64,000 nucleotides of DNA, taken from NCBI RefSeq assembly GCF_003347205.1, contig NZ_QQBJ01000015.1, positions 87,100 through 151,099 of the forward strand, read 5' to 3'. This stretch comes from Mycolicibacterium moriokaense (lineage in GTDB: Bacteria > Actinomycetota > Actinomycetes > Mycobacteriales > Mycobacteriaceae). Each line of letters begins with the position of its first letter. Within the stretch, counting starts at the first letter, position 1. The notes below the pieces were generated by a model. It made no database searches. It was not told the DNA's origin and was given only the letters and a program-made list of their open reading frames with translations. Both the position numbers and the translations under genes were made by a program. Positions 42,982-51,221 of the stretch are shown one piece after another.

Positions 42982-43866
42982 GTGAGCAAGAGCCCGCTGC
43001 GGCGGCTGGCCGACGAGCTGGTGCTGGCCAGCATGCGACCACCGATCGCCCCGCAATTGACGCTGCACAGGCCAGGCCAACGCGACGTCGACCTCGACGG
43101 CAAACGCATCCTGCTGACCGGCGCCTCGTCGGGCATCGGCGAGGCGGCGGCCGAGAAGTTCGCGCGGCGGGGCGCCACCGTCGTCGTGGTGGCCCGCCGC
43201 AAGGACCGCCTCGATGGCGTCGCCGAGCGCATCCTGGCCGACGGCGGCGACGCGCTGGCGATCGAGGCCGACCTCGCCGATCTCGACGCCGTCGACGCGC
43301 TCGCCGCCCGGGTCGAGAAGGAGATCGGCGGTGTCGACATCCTGGTCAACAACGCCGGTCGATCGATCCGCCGCCCGTTGGCCGAGTCGCTCGAGCGCTG
43401 GCACGACGTCGAGCGGACGATGGGCCTCAACTATTACTCGCCGCTGCGGCTCATCCGCGCGCTGGCGCCCGGCATGCTCGAGCGCGGCGACGGCCACATC
43501 ATCAACGTCGCCACCTGGGGCGTGCTGAGCGAGTCCTCCCCGCTGTTCGCCGTCTACAACGCCTCGAAGGCCGCGCTGTCGGCGGTCAGCAGGGTCATCG
43601 AGACCGAGTGGTCGCACAAGGGCGTGCACTCGACGACGCTCTACTACCCGCTGGTGGCCACCCCGATGATCGCGCCGACGAAGGCCTACGACGGGCTGCC
43701 CGCGCTGACGCCCGCCGAGGCCGCCGACTGGATGGTGACCGCCGCGCGCACCCGCCCGGTGCGCATCGCCCCGCGGATGGCCGTCACCGCCAAGGCGCTG
43801 GACACCGTCGCCCCCGGCGTACTCAACGCGTTGATGAAGCGGCAGCGCCTACAGCCGGGTGCCTGA
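42982..43866 (+). CDS. Short-chain dehydrogenase/reductase, Rv0547c-like
   Basis: A 294-residue SDR. NAD(P) motif LLTGASSGIGEAAAEKF near residue 45, NNAGRSI near residue 119, and active-site YNASKAALS near residue 192. An N-terminal extension of about 40 residues and the order next to menB match recalled Rv0547c. Substrate unknown; a lipid or ketone is suggested by similar proteins. TAGACT lies 6 nt before the GTG at 42982, a leaderless start. Confidence 0.9.
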   Translation: MSKSPLRRLADELVLASMRPPIAPQLTLHRPGQRDVDLDGKRILLTGASSGIGEAAAEKFARRGATVVVVARRKDRLDGVAERILADGGDALAIEADLADLDAVDALAARVEKEIGGVDILVNNAGRSIRRPLAESLERWHDVERTMGLNYYSPLRLIRALAPGMLERGDGHIINVATWGVLSESSPLFAVYNASKAALSAVSRVIETEWSHKGVHSTTLYYPLVATPMIAPTKAYDGLPALTPAEAADWMVTAARTRPVRIAPRMAVTAKALDTVAPGVLNALMKRQRLQPGA

Positions 43867-43911
43867 CGCGCCTGTGCCGGATCCGGCGCACGGCGTGATA
43901 GACAGACACCC

Positions 43912-44283
43912 ATGGAGATCCTGGCCAGCCGGATGCTCCTGCGGCCCGCGGACTACGAGCGCTCGCTGCGGTTCTACCGCGACGAGCTCGGCCTGGCGAT
44001 CGCCCGCGACTACGGCGCGGGCACCGTCTTCTACGCCGGCCAGTCGCTGATCGAGCTCGCCGGCCACGGCGGGCCGAACGCCTGCGGCACCATGTGGCTG
44101 CAGGTGCGCGACGTCTACGCCACCGAGAAGGAGCTCGCAGGCCGCGGCGTGCCGATCGCGCGCGAGGCCAGGCAGGAGCCGTGGGGCCTGCACGAGATGC
44201 ACGTGACCGACCCCGACGGCGTCACGCTGATCTTCGTGCAGGTGCCCGACACCCATCCTCTGCGCCGCGACACGCGCAACTAG
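43912..44283 (+). CDS. Glyoxalase/VOC superfamily protein, Rv0546c-like
   Basis: A 123-residue vicinal-oxygen-chelate protein: RPADYERSLRFYRDELGL at residues 11-28, the second half-module ending GLHEMHVTDPDGVTLIFVQ. Metal ligands are uncertain; Glu in LIELAGH and His in LHEMHV are candidates. The family includes lactoylglutathione lyases and dioxygenases; this one has no known substrate. Orthologous in order to recalled Rv0546c. The stop shares CTAG with the convergent DUF3349 gene. Confidence 0.87.
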   Translation: MEILASRMLLRPADYERSLRFYRDELGLAIARDYGAGTVFYAGQSLIELAGHGGPNACGTMWLQVRDVYATEKELAGRGVPIAREARQEPWGLHEMHVTDPDGVTLIFVQVPDTHPLRRDTRN

Positions 44284-44585
44284 CGCGTCGGTGTCGCCAA
44301 TGGCCACCCGACGGAGGCCAGCCGCGAGGCGACCTGGTGCATCTCCTCGGGATTCGGCTCCTTTTCGATGACCTTGTGGATCGCGTCGCGGATCTCCTCC
44401 GGGGTCACGGTGTCGGCGTCGGTGCCCTTCAGCACCATCTGCGCGGCCTTGATGACCTCCTCCTCGCTGAGCGAGCGGGTCAGCAACGCGAGCACCGCGA
44501 AGTAGTCCTTCTGCGGAACGCCTTCCGGGTAGCCCTGATGCAGCCACCCGAGAACGCTTTCGAAACTGTGCTGGTTTGCAGTCAT
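44280..44585 (-). CDS. DUF3349 protein (paralogue of the gene at 46405)
   Basis: A 101-residue small helical protein of DUF3349, a family of mycobacterial proteins of unknown function. GWLHQGYPEGVPQKDYFAVLALLTRSLS at residues 13-40 and the C-terminal VASRLASVGWPLA mirror the paralogue at 46405. Third gene after pitA and the small membrane protein on the minus strand. Confidence 0.87.
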   Translation of the reverse strand: MTANQHSFESVLGWLHQGYPEGVPQKDYFAVLALLTRSLSEEEVIKAAQMVLKGTDADTVTPEEIRDAIHKVIEKEPNPEEMHQVASRLASVGWPLATPTR

Positions 44586-44595
44586 TCGGCTCGCC

Positions 44596-44880
44596 TCACT
44601 TCTTGGCCATCATCGGGAACGGATCGAAACCGAAATGGTGGATGATCGTCGCCCTGGTGATCCAGGCCACCGCGGTGAGGATCACCCAACCGACCAACAC
44701 GAACATGGCGATGCCGAGGTACTTCAGCGCCGGGTTCGGCGCCACCACGGTGCCGTCCTCGTGCTGACCGCCCGCCCCGTTCGAATACGCCACCAGCCCG
44801 ACCGCGAAGACGGCGGGCAGGCCCGCGCCCAGCAGCAGTCCCACCGCGAGCACCTTGAGGATGCTTTCGAAATACGTCAT
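44596..44880 (-). CDS. Small membrane protein, Rv0544c-like
   Basis: A 94-residue protein with two membrane helices (residues 8-30 and 55-76) separated by a short hydrophilic loop and ending FDPFPMMAKK. It corresponds in position to recalled Rv0544c. It begins 34 bp after the pitA stop and ends 10 bp before the DUF3349 start, so it is part of the pitA operon. Function unknown. Confidence 0.8.
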   Translation of the reverse strand: MTYFESILKVLAVGLLLGAGLPAVFAVGLVAYSNGAGGQHEDGTVVAPNPALKYLGIAMFVLVGWVILTAVAWITRATIIHHFGFDPFPMMAKK

Positions 44881-44914
44881 CAATATTCCTCTGTCTGAAG
44901 GGATTCCGACGCGG

Positions 44915-46174
44915 TCAGACCGCGGCCGTGTCCTTGGGCTTGTCCTTGGTCACCTTGGTCGCTTCGCGGACGTCGGCGGGGACGACGGAGTTCGTCGTCG
45001 CGTCCCAGTCGGCGTTGACGTTGTTGCTGTCCACCTTCTGCTGCTGGGCGCGCCACCACATGTAGAACGACAGCCCGCACAGGATGACGAAGATCAGGCC
45101 GTCGCCCGCGAGGTCGGAACCGGTGACCGCTTCCACGCCATGGGAGAGCCAGAACGACAGCGCGCCAACGATTCCGGCGGCGGGCAGCGTGATCAGCCAT
45201 GCGACGGCCATCCGGCCCGCGACCGCCCAGCGCACCTCCGCTCCCGGCTTGCCCACACCGCTGCCGAGGATCGAGCCGGTCGCCACATGGGTGGTCGACA
45301 GCGCCATGCCCGCGGCGCTCGAGCTCAAGATGATTGCGGCAGAGGATGCTTCGGCGGCAAAGCCCTGCGGCGACTCGATCTCGACCAGGCCCTTGCCCAG
45401 CGTGCGGATCACCCGCCAGCCGCCGATGTAGGTGCCGAGGCCGATGGCCAGCGCGCAACTGAGGATGATCCAGAACGGCAGACCGTCCTTCTTCACGTCG
45501 CCGGTCAGGTGACCGGTGGTGATCAGCGCGAGCGCGATGACGCCCATCGTCTTCTGGGCGTCGTTGGTGCCGTGCGACAGCGCGACCAGCGACGCGGTGG
45601 CGATCTGTCCCCACCGGAAACCCTCTTCGCGACGCTTCTGCAGCACGTTGCGGGTGATCCGGTAGACCAGCCAGGTGCCGCACGCGGCGACCAGGCAGGC
45701 GATCACCGGAGCGGCGACGGCGGGGATCAGCACCTTCTGCGTGATGCCGGACCAGTTCACGCCCGCGGTGCCCATCGCGGCCAGGCCTGCGCCGATCAGC
45801 CCGCCGAAGAGGGCGTGCGACGAACTGGACGGAATGCCGAACAGCCAGGTCAGCAGGTTCCACAGGATGCCCCCGATGAGGCCGGCGAAGATGATCGTCA
45901 GGCCCATCGAGGGTGTGATCGACGGTATGAGGGCCCCCGTCTTGCTGTCCTGCACCTTGAGCACCGACGTGGTGACGGTGACGGCGACCTCGACGGACAG
46001 GAACGCGCCGACGAGGTTCAGGACGCCGGCCAGCAGCACGGCGGTCTTGGGCTTCAGCGCACCCGTCGCGATGGACGTCGCCATCGCGTTACCGGTGTCG
46101 TGGAAGCCGTTGGTGAAGTCGAATGCGAGTGCTGTCGCTATCAGCAGCACCAGGATGATCATCTCTGCGCTCAC
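44915..46174 (-). CDS. pitA: Low-affinity inorganic phosphate transporter PitA
   Basis: Proton-coupled metal-phosphate symporter of 419 residues with about 10 helices. The duplicated PHO4 signatures are FDFTNGFHDTGNAMATSIATGAL near residue 18 and ALSHGTNDAQKTMGVIAL near residue 207. SSSSHALFGGLIGAG is another family motif. It is orthologous to recalled Rv0545c. A direct-repeat element resembling a phosphate-regulator box lies 100 bp upstream. GTG start. Confidence 0.93.
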   Translation of the reverse strand: MSAEMIILVLLIATALAFDFTNGFHDTGNAMATSIATGALKPKTAVLLAGVLNLVGAFLSVEVAVTVTTSVLKVQDSKTGALIPSITPSMGLTIIFAGLIGGILWNLLTWLFGIPSSSSHALFGGLIGAGLAAMGTAGVNWSGITQKVLIPAVAAPVIACLVAACGTWLVYRITRNVLQKRREEGFRWGQIATASLVALSHGTNDAQKTMGVIALALITTGHLTGDVKKDGLPFWIILSCALAIGLGTYIGGWRVIRTLGKGLVEIESPQGFAAEASSAAIILSSSAAGMALSTTHVATGSILGSGVGKPGAEVRWAVAGRMAVAWLITLPAAGIVGALSFWLSHGVEAVTGSDLAGDGLIFVILCGLSFYMWWRAQQQKVDSNNVNADWDATTNSVVPADVREATKVTKDKPKDTAAV

Positions 46175-46270
46175 GGTTGCTAATTCTGAGGGATTCTCAG
46201 CGAATTTGACCAGCGGATAGCCACCCTAAAGGCACGCTTCGAGCAGGCACTTTGCCGGATTCCGAGAGGT

Positions 46271-46288
46271 GTTCATCCAGTGTTCACC
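46271..46288. promoter_or_regulatory. Candidate PHO-type box between pitA and a DUF3349 gene
   Basis: GTTCATC (46271-46277) and GTTCACC (46282-46288) form a direct repeat with 11-bp period, as expected for SenX3-RegX3-type regulators. It is 97 bp from the pitA start and about 120 bp from the gene at 46405. The rest of the 230-bp gap shows nothing else distinct. Confidence 0.45.
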
Positions 46289-46404
46289 CGGCGTCTCGGA
46301 CTCGTTTGCGCGCGGCGTCGAACCCGTGCACCCGGCCCGCGGTTTTACTATCGTTCTCGCGTGCGGTCGACGGCACCAGCCGCCGCCGGTGGGGAGTCGA
46401 CATT

Positions 46405-46707
46405 GTGACGAAGTTTCTGGCAAAGATCGTGAATTGGATTACCACCGGATACCCGGAGGGCGTCCCCGGGCCTGACCGAGTGCCGCTGTTCGCCTTGATG
46501 AAGCAGCGGCTCACCGACGACGAGGTCAAGACCGTCGCCAAAGAGTTGATGGATCGCGGCGAGTTCGACGAGGTCGACATCGGCGTGTTGATCACCCAGA
46601 TGACGGATGAATTGCCACAGCCCCCTGACGTCGAGCGGGTCAGGGCGCGGTTGGCCGCGCACGGATGGCCGCTCGACGATCCGCGCGACGCCGAGGAGAC
46701 CGAATAG
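46405..46707 (+). CDS. DUF3349 protein, Rv0543c orthologue
   Basis: A 100-residue protein: MTKFLAKIVNWITTGYPEGVPGPDR, then LTDDEVKTVAKELMDRGEFDEVDIGVLITQMTDELP and a C-terminal VRARLAAHGWPLDD. It aligns along its length with recalled Rv0543c, so it is the true orthologue, whereas 44280 is a second copy. GGGGAG precedes the GTG. It overlaps or abuts menE, as in M. tuberculosis, suggesting co-expression with menaquinone synthesis. Confidence 0.88.
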   Translation: MTKFLAKIVNWITTGYPEGVPGPDRVPLFALMKQRLTDDEVKTVAKELMDRGEFDEVDIGVLITQMTDELPQPPDVERVRARLAAHGWPLDDPRDAEETE

Positions 46708-47852
46708 CCGTCCTGCGCCCCGTCCCCGTGCCGCCGGGACCGGCGGCGGTGTCGATCCTGCGCGCCGTGGAGGCGGTGCTGGCGGGTGGGGCGCCGGCCA
46801 TGTTGCCGGTGCCGGCCGACGACGAACGCCAGACTCGTTTGCTCACAACGTCTTTGCGCGCGGGCGAGGAGATCGACGACGATGTAGCGGTGGTGGTGTC
46901 GACATCGGGGACGACGGGCACCCCGAAGGGGGCGATGCTCACCGCGGCGGCGCTGACCGCGAGTGCGGAGGCGACCCACGATCGGCTCGGCGGGCCGGGC
47001 GGGTGGCTGCTCGCGTTGCCCGCCCACCACGTCGCGGGCCTGCAGGTGTTGGTGCGCAGCGTGATCGCGGGCCGCTCCCCCGTCGCCCTGCCCGCGCGCT
47101 TTGACGCCTCCGAGATCCCCACGGCGGTGTCCGCGATGGGCCAGGGCCGGCGCTACGCGTCGCTGGTCGCCGCCCAACTGGACAAGGCGCTGGCCGACCC
47201 GCAAGCATGCGCGGCGCTCGCGGAATTGGACGCGGTACTGATCGGCGGCGGTCCGACCCCGGTCCGGATCTCGGAACGAGCTGCGGCGGCGGGCATTTCG
47301 GTGGTGCGCACCTACGGGATGAGCGAGACGGCAGGCGGCTGCGTGTACAACGGCGTGCCACTGCACGGCGTGCGGATACGCATCGACCCGGACGGTCGAA
47401 TCGCGCTCGGCGGCGACACCATCGCGAAGGGCTACCGAAACCCTCCCGATCCCGACCCGTTCGCCGAGCCAGGCTGGTTCCTCACCGACGACGTTGGCTC
47501 TCTTGATAATTCGGGAACACTGCGGGTCCTGGGCAGGACGGACGACGCCATCAGCACCGGCGGGCTCACCGTCTTCCCGCAGTTGGTGGAGAACGCGTTG
47601 GCGTCTCACCCACGGGTGGTCGACTGCGCGGTCTTCGGCGTGCCGGACGAGCGGCTGGGCCAGCGCGTCGTCGCCGCCGTGGTGGCCGCCAACGGGTATC
47701 CGGCACCGACGCTGTCCGAGTTGCGCACCCACGTCAAGACGAGGCTGGACCCGACCGCGGCGCCGCGCGATGTGCACATCGTCGACGAACTGCCGCGACG
47801 CGGCATCGGCAAAGTCGACCGCAGGAAGCTCGCCGAGCTTTTCGGGGGCTGA
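46665..47852 (+). CDS. menE: o-Succinylbenzoate-CoA ligase MenE
   Basis: Adenylate-forming ligase activating o-succinylbenzoate. P-loop VSTSGTTGTPKGAMLTAAAL, YGMSETAGG, FLTDDVG and the catalytic lysine in RRGIGKVDRRKL are present. It aligns with recalled Rv0542c. The start is unclear: homology begins at VLRPVPVPPGP, which has no ATG/GTG immediately before it. The ATG at 46665 (395 residues) lies 43 bp inside the DUF3349 gene without a ribosome binding site. An ATA at 46704 is well placed after GGAG and overlaps the upstream stop. A GTG at 46728 would cut conserved residues. Confidence 0.9.
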   Translation: MAARRSARRRGDRIAVLRPVPVPPGPAAVSILRAVEAVLAGGAPAMLPVPADDERQTRLLTTSLRAGEEIDDDVAVVVSTSGTTGTPKGAMLTAAALTASAEATHDRLGGPGGWLLALPAHHVAGLQVLVRSVIAGRSPVALPARFDASEIPTAVSAMGQGRRYASLVAAQLDKALADPQACAALAELDAVLIGGGPTPVRISERAAAAGISVVRTYGMSETAGGCVYNGVPLHGVRIRIDPDGRIALGGDTIAKGYRNPPDPDPFAEPGWFLTDDVGSLDNSGTLRVLGRTDDAISTGGLTVFPQLVENALASHPRVVDCAVFGVPDERLGQRVVAAVVAANGYPAPTLSELRTHVKTRLDPTAAPRDVHIVDELPRRGIGKVDRRKLAELFGG

Positions 47853-47866
47853 GCTAACATCGGCGG

Positions 47867-48379
47867 ATGATTCGGCTATTCGCGATCGCCGCCGCCGCGG
47901 TCGCCGTGTTCGGTGCGTCGGCCACCGCCGCCGCGGATCCCGCGGAGCAGGATGCCACCACCTACCTGATCGGGAAGTGTTACGACCCGAGCCAGCCACC
48001 GGTGCAGCGGCCCGAGTCGTTCGCCTACAACTGCGACAACACCGGCGTGATGGCCGACATGACGTGGACCGAGTGGGGAGCCGACGGCGCACGCGGCACG
48101 GGCACCGACCGCTCGGTCGAGTGCCAGCCCAGTTGCGCCGAGGGGGCGACGCTCGTCAACCCCATCCTGGTGCATGCGTGGAATCCGGTGACCGCACCCA
48201 GCCCGGCCTGCCCGCCTGACGTCAAGTTCTACACCGACATGACGATCGCGTACCCCGCGGGCGTGCCGCCGTGGATCACCCCGGGCGCGACGTGGTCTCC
48301 CGGAACCGATTTCGTCACCATCGGCGGCCTGCCGACGGTGCACTACTCGCAGCTGACCCCCACCTGCGCGCCCCTGTGA
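47867..48379 (+). CDS. Secreted protein of unknown function
   Basis: A 170-residue protein with a Sec signal peptide (residues 1-23, cleavage after ATAAA) and a cysteine-containing mature domain (about six Cys, e.g. GKCYDP, ECQPSCAEG, SPACPPD, TPTCAPL), so disulfide-bonded. No membrane anchor. No known family recognised. TAACAT (47855-47860) lies 6 nt before the ATG, a leaderless start, so it is transcribed separately although only 14 bp after menE. Confidence 0.82.
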   Translation: MIRLFAIAAAAVAVFGASATAAADPAEQDATTYLIGKCYDPSQPPVQRPESFAYNCDNTGVMADMTWTEWGADGARGTGTDRSVECQPSCAEGATLVNPILVHAWNPVTAPSPACPPDVKFYTDMTIAYPAGVPPWITPGATWSPGTDFVTIGGLPTVHYSQLTPTCAPL

Positions 48380-48393
48380 GGCGCTACCGCGCT

Positions 48394-49008
48394 ATGCGCC
48401 GTGAAGTCACCACCGTCGATGAGCTGCGAACGATCGTCGGAGAGCCCAACGCCTACGTCGCCAACAAGGTCGGCAGGCGGCTGTCGGCCGCGCAGCAGGA
48501 CTGGCTGGCGCACTCCCCGCTGGGTTTCGTGGCGACCACCGACGCCGACGGCCGCGTCGACGTGTCGCCGAAGGGCGACCCGCCCGGCTTCGTGCGCGTC
48601 ATCGACGACGCCACGATCGCGATCCCGGAACGGCCTGGCAACAAGCGGGTGGACGGCTACCTCAACGTGCTGCAGCGCCCGCATGTCGGCACGCTGTTCC
48701 TGATTCCGGGCCGCGGCGACACGCTGCGCATCAACGGCCGCGCGCGAATCCTCGCCGACGCCGACTACTTCGACGCGATGGCGGTGGCGGGCAAGCGTCC
48801 CATCCTGGCGCTGGAGATCGCCGTCGAGGAGGTTTTCTTCCACTGCGCCAAGGCATTTCTGCGTTCCGATGCGTGGGATCCGCAAACGTGGGATCCGACC
48901 GCGGTGCCGAGCGTCGCGCAACTGGCCAGGGCGATCAAGAAGGACATGACGCTCGACGAACTGGAGAAGTACTACAGCGAGGACAACATGCGAACGATCC
49001 TCTACTGA
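48394..49008 (+). CDS. Pyridoxamine 5'-phosphate oxidase-like FMN/F420-binding protein
   Basis: A 204-residue split-barrel flavoprotein of the PPOX family (DR2398 type). FVATTDADGRVDVSPKGDPPGFVRV near residue 51 and GYLNVLQRPHVGTLFLIPGRGDTLRINGRA near residue 89 are the cofactor-binding parts. The C-terminal FHCAKAFLRSDAWDPQTW is also characteristic. Substrate unknown. ATG at 48394; it follows the secreted protein closely and may be co-transcribed. Confidence 0.87.
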   Translation: MRREVTTVDELRTIVGEPNAYVANKVGRRLSAAQQDWLAHSPLGFVATTDADGRVDVSPKGDPPGFVRVIDDATIAIPERPGNKRVDGYLNVLQRPHVGTLFLIPGRGDTLRINGRARILADADYFDAMAVAGKRPILALEIAVEEVFFHCAKAFLRSDAWDPQTWDPTAVPSVAQLARAIKKDMTLDELEKYYSEDNMRTILY

Positions 49009-49011
49009 CCC

Positions 49012-49650
49012 TCAGATCTGGTTGATGCCGCCGTCGACGGGAATGTCGGCGCCCGTGGTGAAGCTGCTCAGGTCCGACGCGAGGAACAGGACGGCGCTGG
49101 CCACCTCTTCCGGTGTGCCGTAGCGCCCTATCGACACGATGCTGCGCTGATAGTCCTCGAACTGCTGCTCGGCGTCTTGCCCGGGGAACAGCATGCGCGC
49201 CACGGTGTCGATGCCGGGTGTATCGGTTGCCCCGGGGCTGACGGCGTTGACGCGAATCTTGTGGTCGCGCAGTTCACTTGCCCAGGTGCGCGCGAACGAG
49301 CGAATCGCCGCCTTGATCGCCGCATAGACACCCAGACCGTCCGATCGCCTGGCGGCGACGTTCGACGCGTTGAGGATGACCGACGCGCCGAGTTGGTAGT
49401 CCAACTGCACGTCGGTGATGTCGCCGATCCGCGCAGCTTCCAGGATCGCGGCGTTGGCGAACAGCACGTCGACCCGACGACCGCTGTCGGAGACGGCCGC
49501 GTAAAGCCGGTCGAGGTCCTCAGGCTTGCTGACATCGCCCTGCACCCCGACGGTGTGATCGCCGAGTTCCTTTACCGCCGTGTCGAGTTCGGCCTGCCTG
49601 CGTCCGATGATGAAGACGTGTGCGACCACATAGTCAATAACAAGAGACAC
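49012..49650 (-). pseudogene. Decayed short-chain dehydrogenase
   Basis: The frame is open for 212 residues, but it lacks the N-terminal glycine-rich NAD(P) motif (it begins MSLVIDYVVAHVFIIGRR, joining at what should be strand 2), and an internal stretch of about 20 residues is missing in frame between ITDVQLDYQL and GASVILNAS, including the active-site Asn region. VYAAIK (YxxxK) and the C-terminal IPVDGGINQI remain. It is very likely non-functional. It lies directly after a tetR gene, its probable former regulator. Confidence 0.75.
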
Positions 49651-49680
49651 GGCCCGCCGCCGTTCTATTCCAGCCCTGGT

Positions 49681-50271
49681 TCAGGACACGGGGATCAGCG
49701 ACACCATCTCGTCGGCGGCGGCCTTCAGTTGCGCCGCCGACGCGCCGCCCTTGTGCAGGGCCTCCTGGCCGCGCATGAACGCCAGCAGCACGCCGGCCAG
49801 CGTGCGCGGGTTTCGCTCGGCGTCGACGGTGCCGTCGCGCTGCGCTTCCCTGATGCACGTCGTCAGTTCGTCGCGCCAATCCGCGTATGCCCGCTCGACC
49901 TTCTTCTCGACGTCGGCGTCTGTGGCGCCCAGTTCTGCGGCGCTCTTGGCCATCAAGCAGCCGCGCCTGTTCTTGTCGGCGGCAAGCACTTTCGCCTGAC
50001 CACGGATGTGCCGGACCAACCGTTCGCGGGCGCCCACTGCAGGATCGCGCAGCACAGCGCGCACGTCGACCATCGCCGAGGCGATGTAGTCGTCCAGCGC
50101 CAGAAGGTAGAGGCTGTGCTTGTCGCCGAACGCGCCGTAGAGGCTGCCCTTGCCCAGGCCGGTTGCGGCCGTCAGGTCGTCGACCGACGTCGCGGTATAG
50201 CCGCGGTCCCAGAACTCGTCGCGCGCGGCCGCCACCACGTCGGCTTCATCGAACTTGCGAGGACGGGCCAT
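49681..50271 (-). CDS. TetR/AcrR-family regulator
   Basis: A 196-residue repressor: helix-turn-helix in residues 10-50 (ATSVDDLTAATGLGKGSLYGAFGDKHSLY) and a ligand-binding C-terminal domain with a conserved cysteine in RRGCLMAKSAAELG. A sequence ATGGACCGATCAT just upstream may be part of its operator. The gene it probably controlled, the SDR downstream, is decayed. Confidence 0.88.
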   Translation of the reverse strand: MARPRKFDEADVVAAARDEFWDRGYTATSVDDLTAATGLGKGSLYGAFGDKHSLYLLALDDYIASAMVDVRAVLRDPAVGARERLVRHIRGQAKVLAADKNRRGCLMAKSAAELGATDADVEKKVERAYADWRDELTTCIREAQRDGTVDAERNPRTLAGVLLAFMRGQEALHKGGASAAQLKAAADEMVSLIPVS

Positions 50272-50308
50272 GCCTCCACACTACCGACGGTTATGGACCG
50301 ATCATTCC

Positions 50309-51139
50309 TCAATCCTTCACCAGGATCGCGCGCGTGTAGAGCAGCGCAAAGCCCTGCCGCTGCACATTCTGCTGCGACTTCGATCCCGGCGCTGTCGTGA
50401 CGACCGCAATATCGCAGCCGGCCGCACCGGCGTCGGCGAGCCGTCTCGCCAGCAGCGCGGTCTGCACACCGCGGCGGCGGTGCTCGGGGGCGGTCGCCGC
50501 GCCGACCAGCTGGGCGACCCCGTCGGTGACGATCAGCGCGCCTCCGCCGGCGACCAGTCCGTCGCGCAACGCGAGATAGGTCCGCGCCCCCGCTGCGACG
50601 AAGTCACGCTCGGCCCGCTCCACGATCTCGCGGGGGAAGTCCTCGTGGGTGGCAACACCCTGCTCGTCCGGGTGGGCGAACCCGGTGGTGACCACCTCGA
50701 GCCACGCGTCGAGCTCGTCCTCACGGGCCGGCCGAACCTCGATACCGTCGGAACTCGACTGGGGTGCGACGTCGGTTGACGTGCCGAGCACGTTTTCGAA
50801 GGCGGCCAGCCGGTAGCCGCGGCCCGTCAGGGCCACGCCGATCTCGGGGTCGGCCAGATTGGTCAACTCGACCTGGGTGAATGCCGAACGGTCCGCGTAG
50901 CACGCCTCGATCTCGTCGAGCTCGGTATCGCTGGGCACGCCGCCGAAACCGAGCCCCACCACCTTGTTGAACGGCGCCCCGTCCTCGCCGAAACAGGCGA
51001 ATCCGCCCGCAACGGGCCGGACGAACGCCCGCTCGGGGTCGCGGCGCAGAGCGGCGGCGGTACCCGCAGCGATCAGCTGCGCCTCGGCCGACTCGATCCG
51101 GGAGGCCAGTTCGGTGCCGCAGAAAAGCACGTCGCTCAC
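50309..51139 (-). CDS. GNAT-family N-acetyltransferase
   Basis: A 276-residue protein with a C-terminal GNAT domain: acetyl-CoA site GAATAPEHRRRGVQTALLARRLADA near residue 222, and the beta-bulge in YLALRDGLVAGGGALIV. The N-terminal half is GNAT-like too (degenerate), giving a tandem-GNAT architecture. Substrate unknown. I chose the GTG giving MSDVLFCGTELA; an upstream GTG at 51166 is possible. Confidence 0.83.
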   Translation of the reverse strand: MSDVLFCGTELASRIESAEAQLIAAGTAAALRRDPERAFVRPVAGGFACFGEDGAPFNKVVGLGFGGVPSDTELDEIEACYADRSAFTQVELTNLADPEIGVALTGRGYRLAAFENVLGTSTDVAPQSSSDGIEVRPAREDELDAWLEVVTTGFAHPDEQGVATHEDFPREIVERAERDFVAAGARTYLALRDGLVAGGGALIVTDGVAQLVGAATAPEHRRRGVQTALLARRLADAGAAGCDIAVVTTAPGSKSQQNVQRQGFALLYTRAILVKD

Positions 51140-51221
51140 ACCCCCATGAAACACCGCGACTGTCACCGAACCGTCAGGACGGGCACAACCCGGCGCACCG
51201 ACGCCGCTCTACCCTGACGAG

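Noticed and set aside
41497-43629. 710-codon minus-strand frame through menB, terC and the SDR
   Set aside because: Spans three real genes and the riboswitch; low-complexity Arg/Gly/Ala sequence.
46284-48092. 602-codon minus-strand frame opposite menE
   Set aside because: Antisense shadow of menE and DUF3349.
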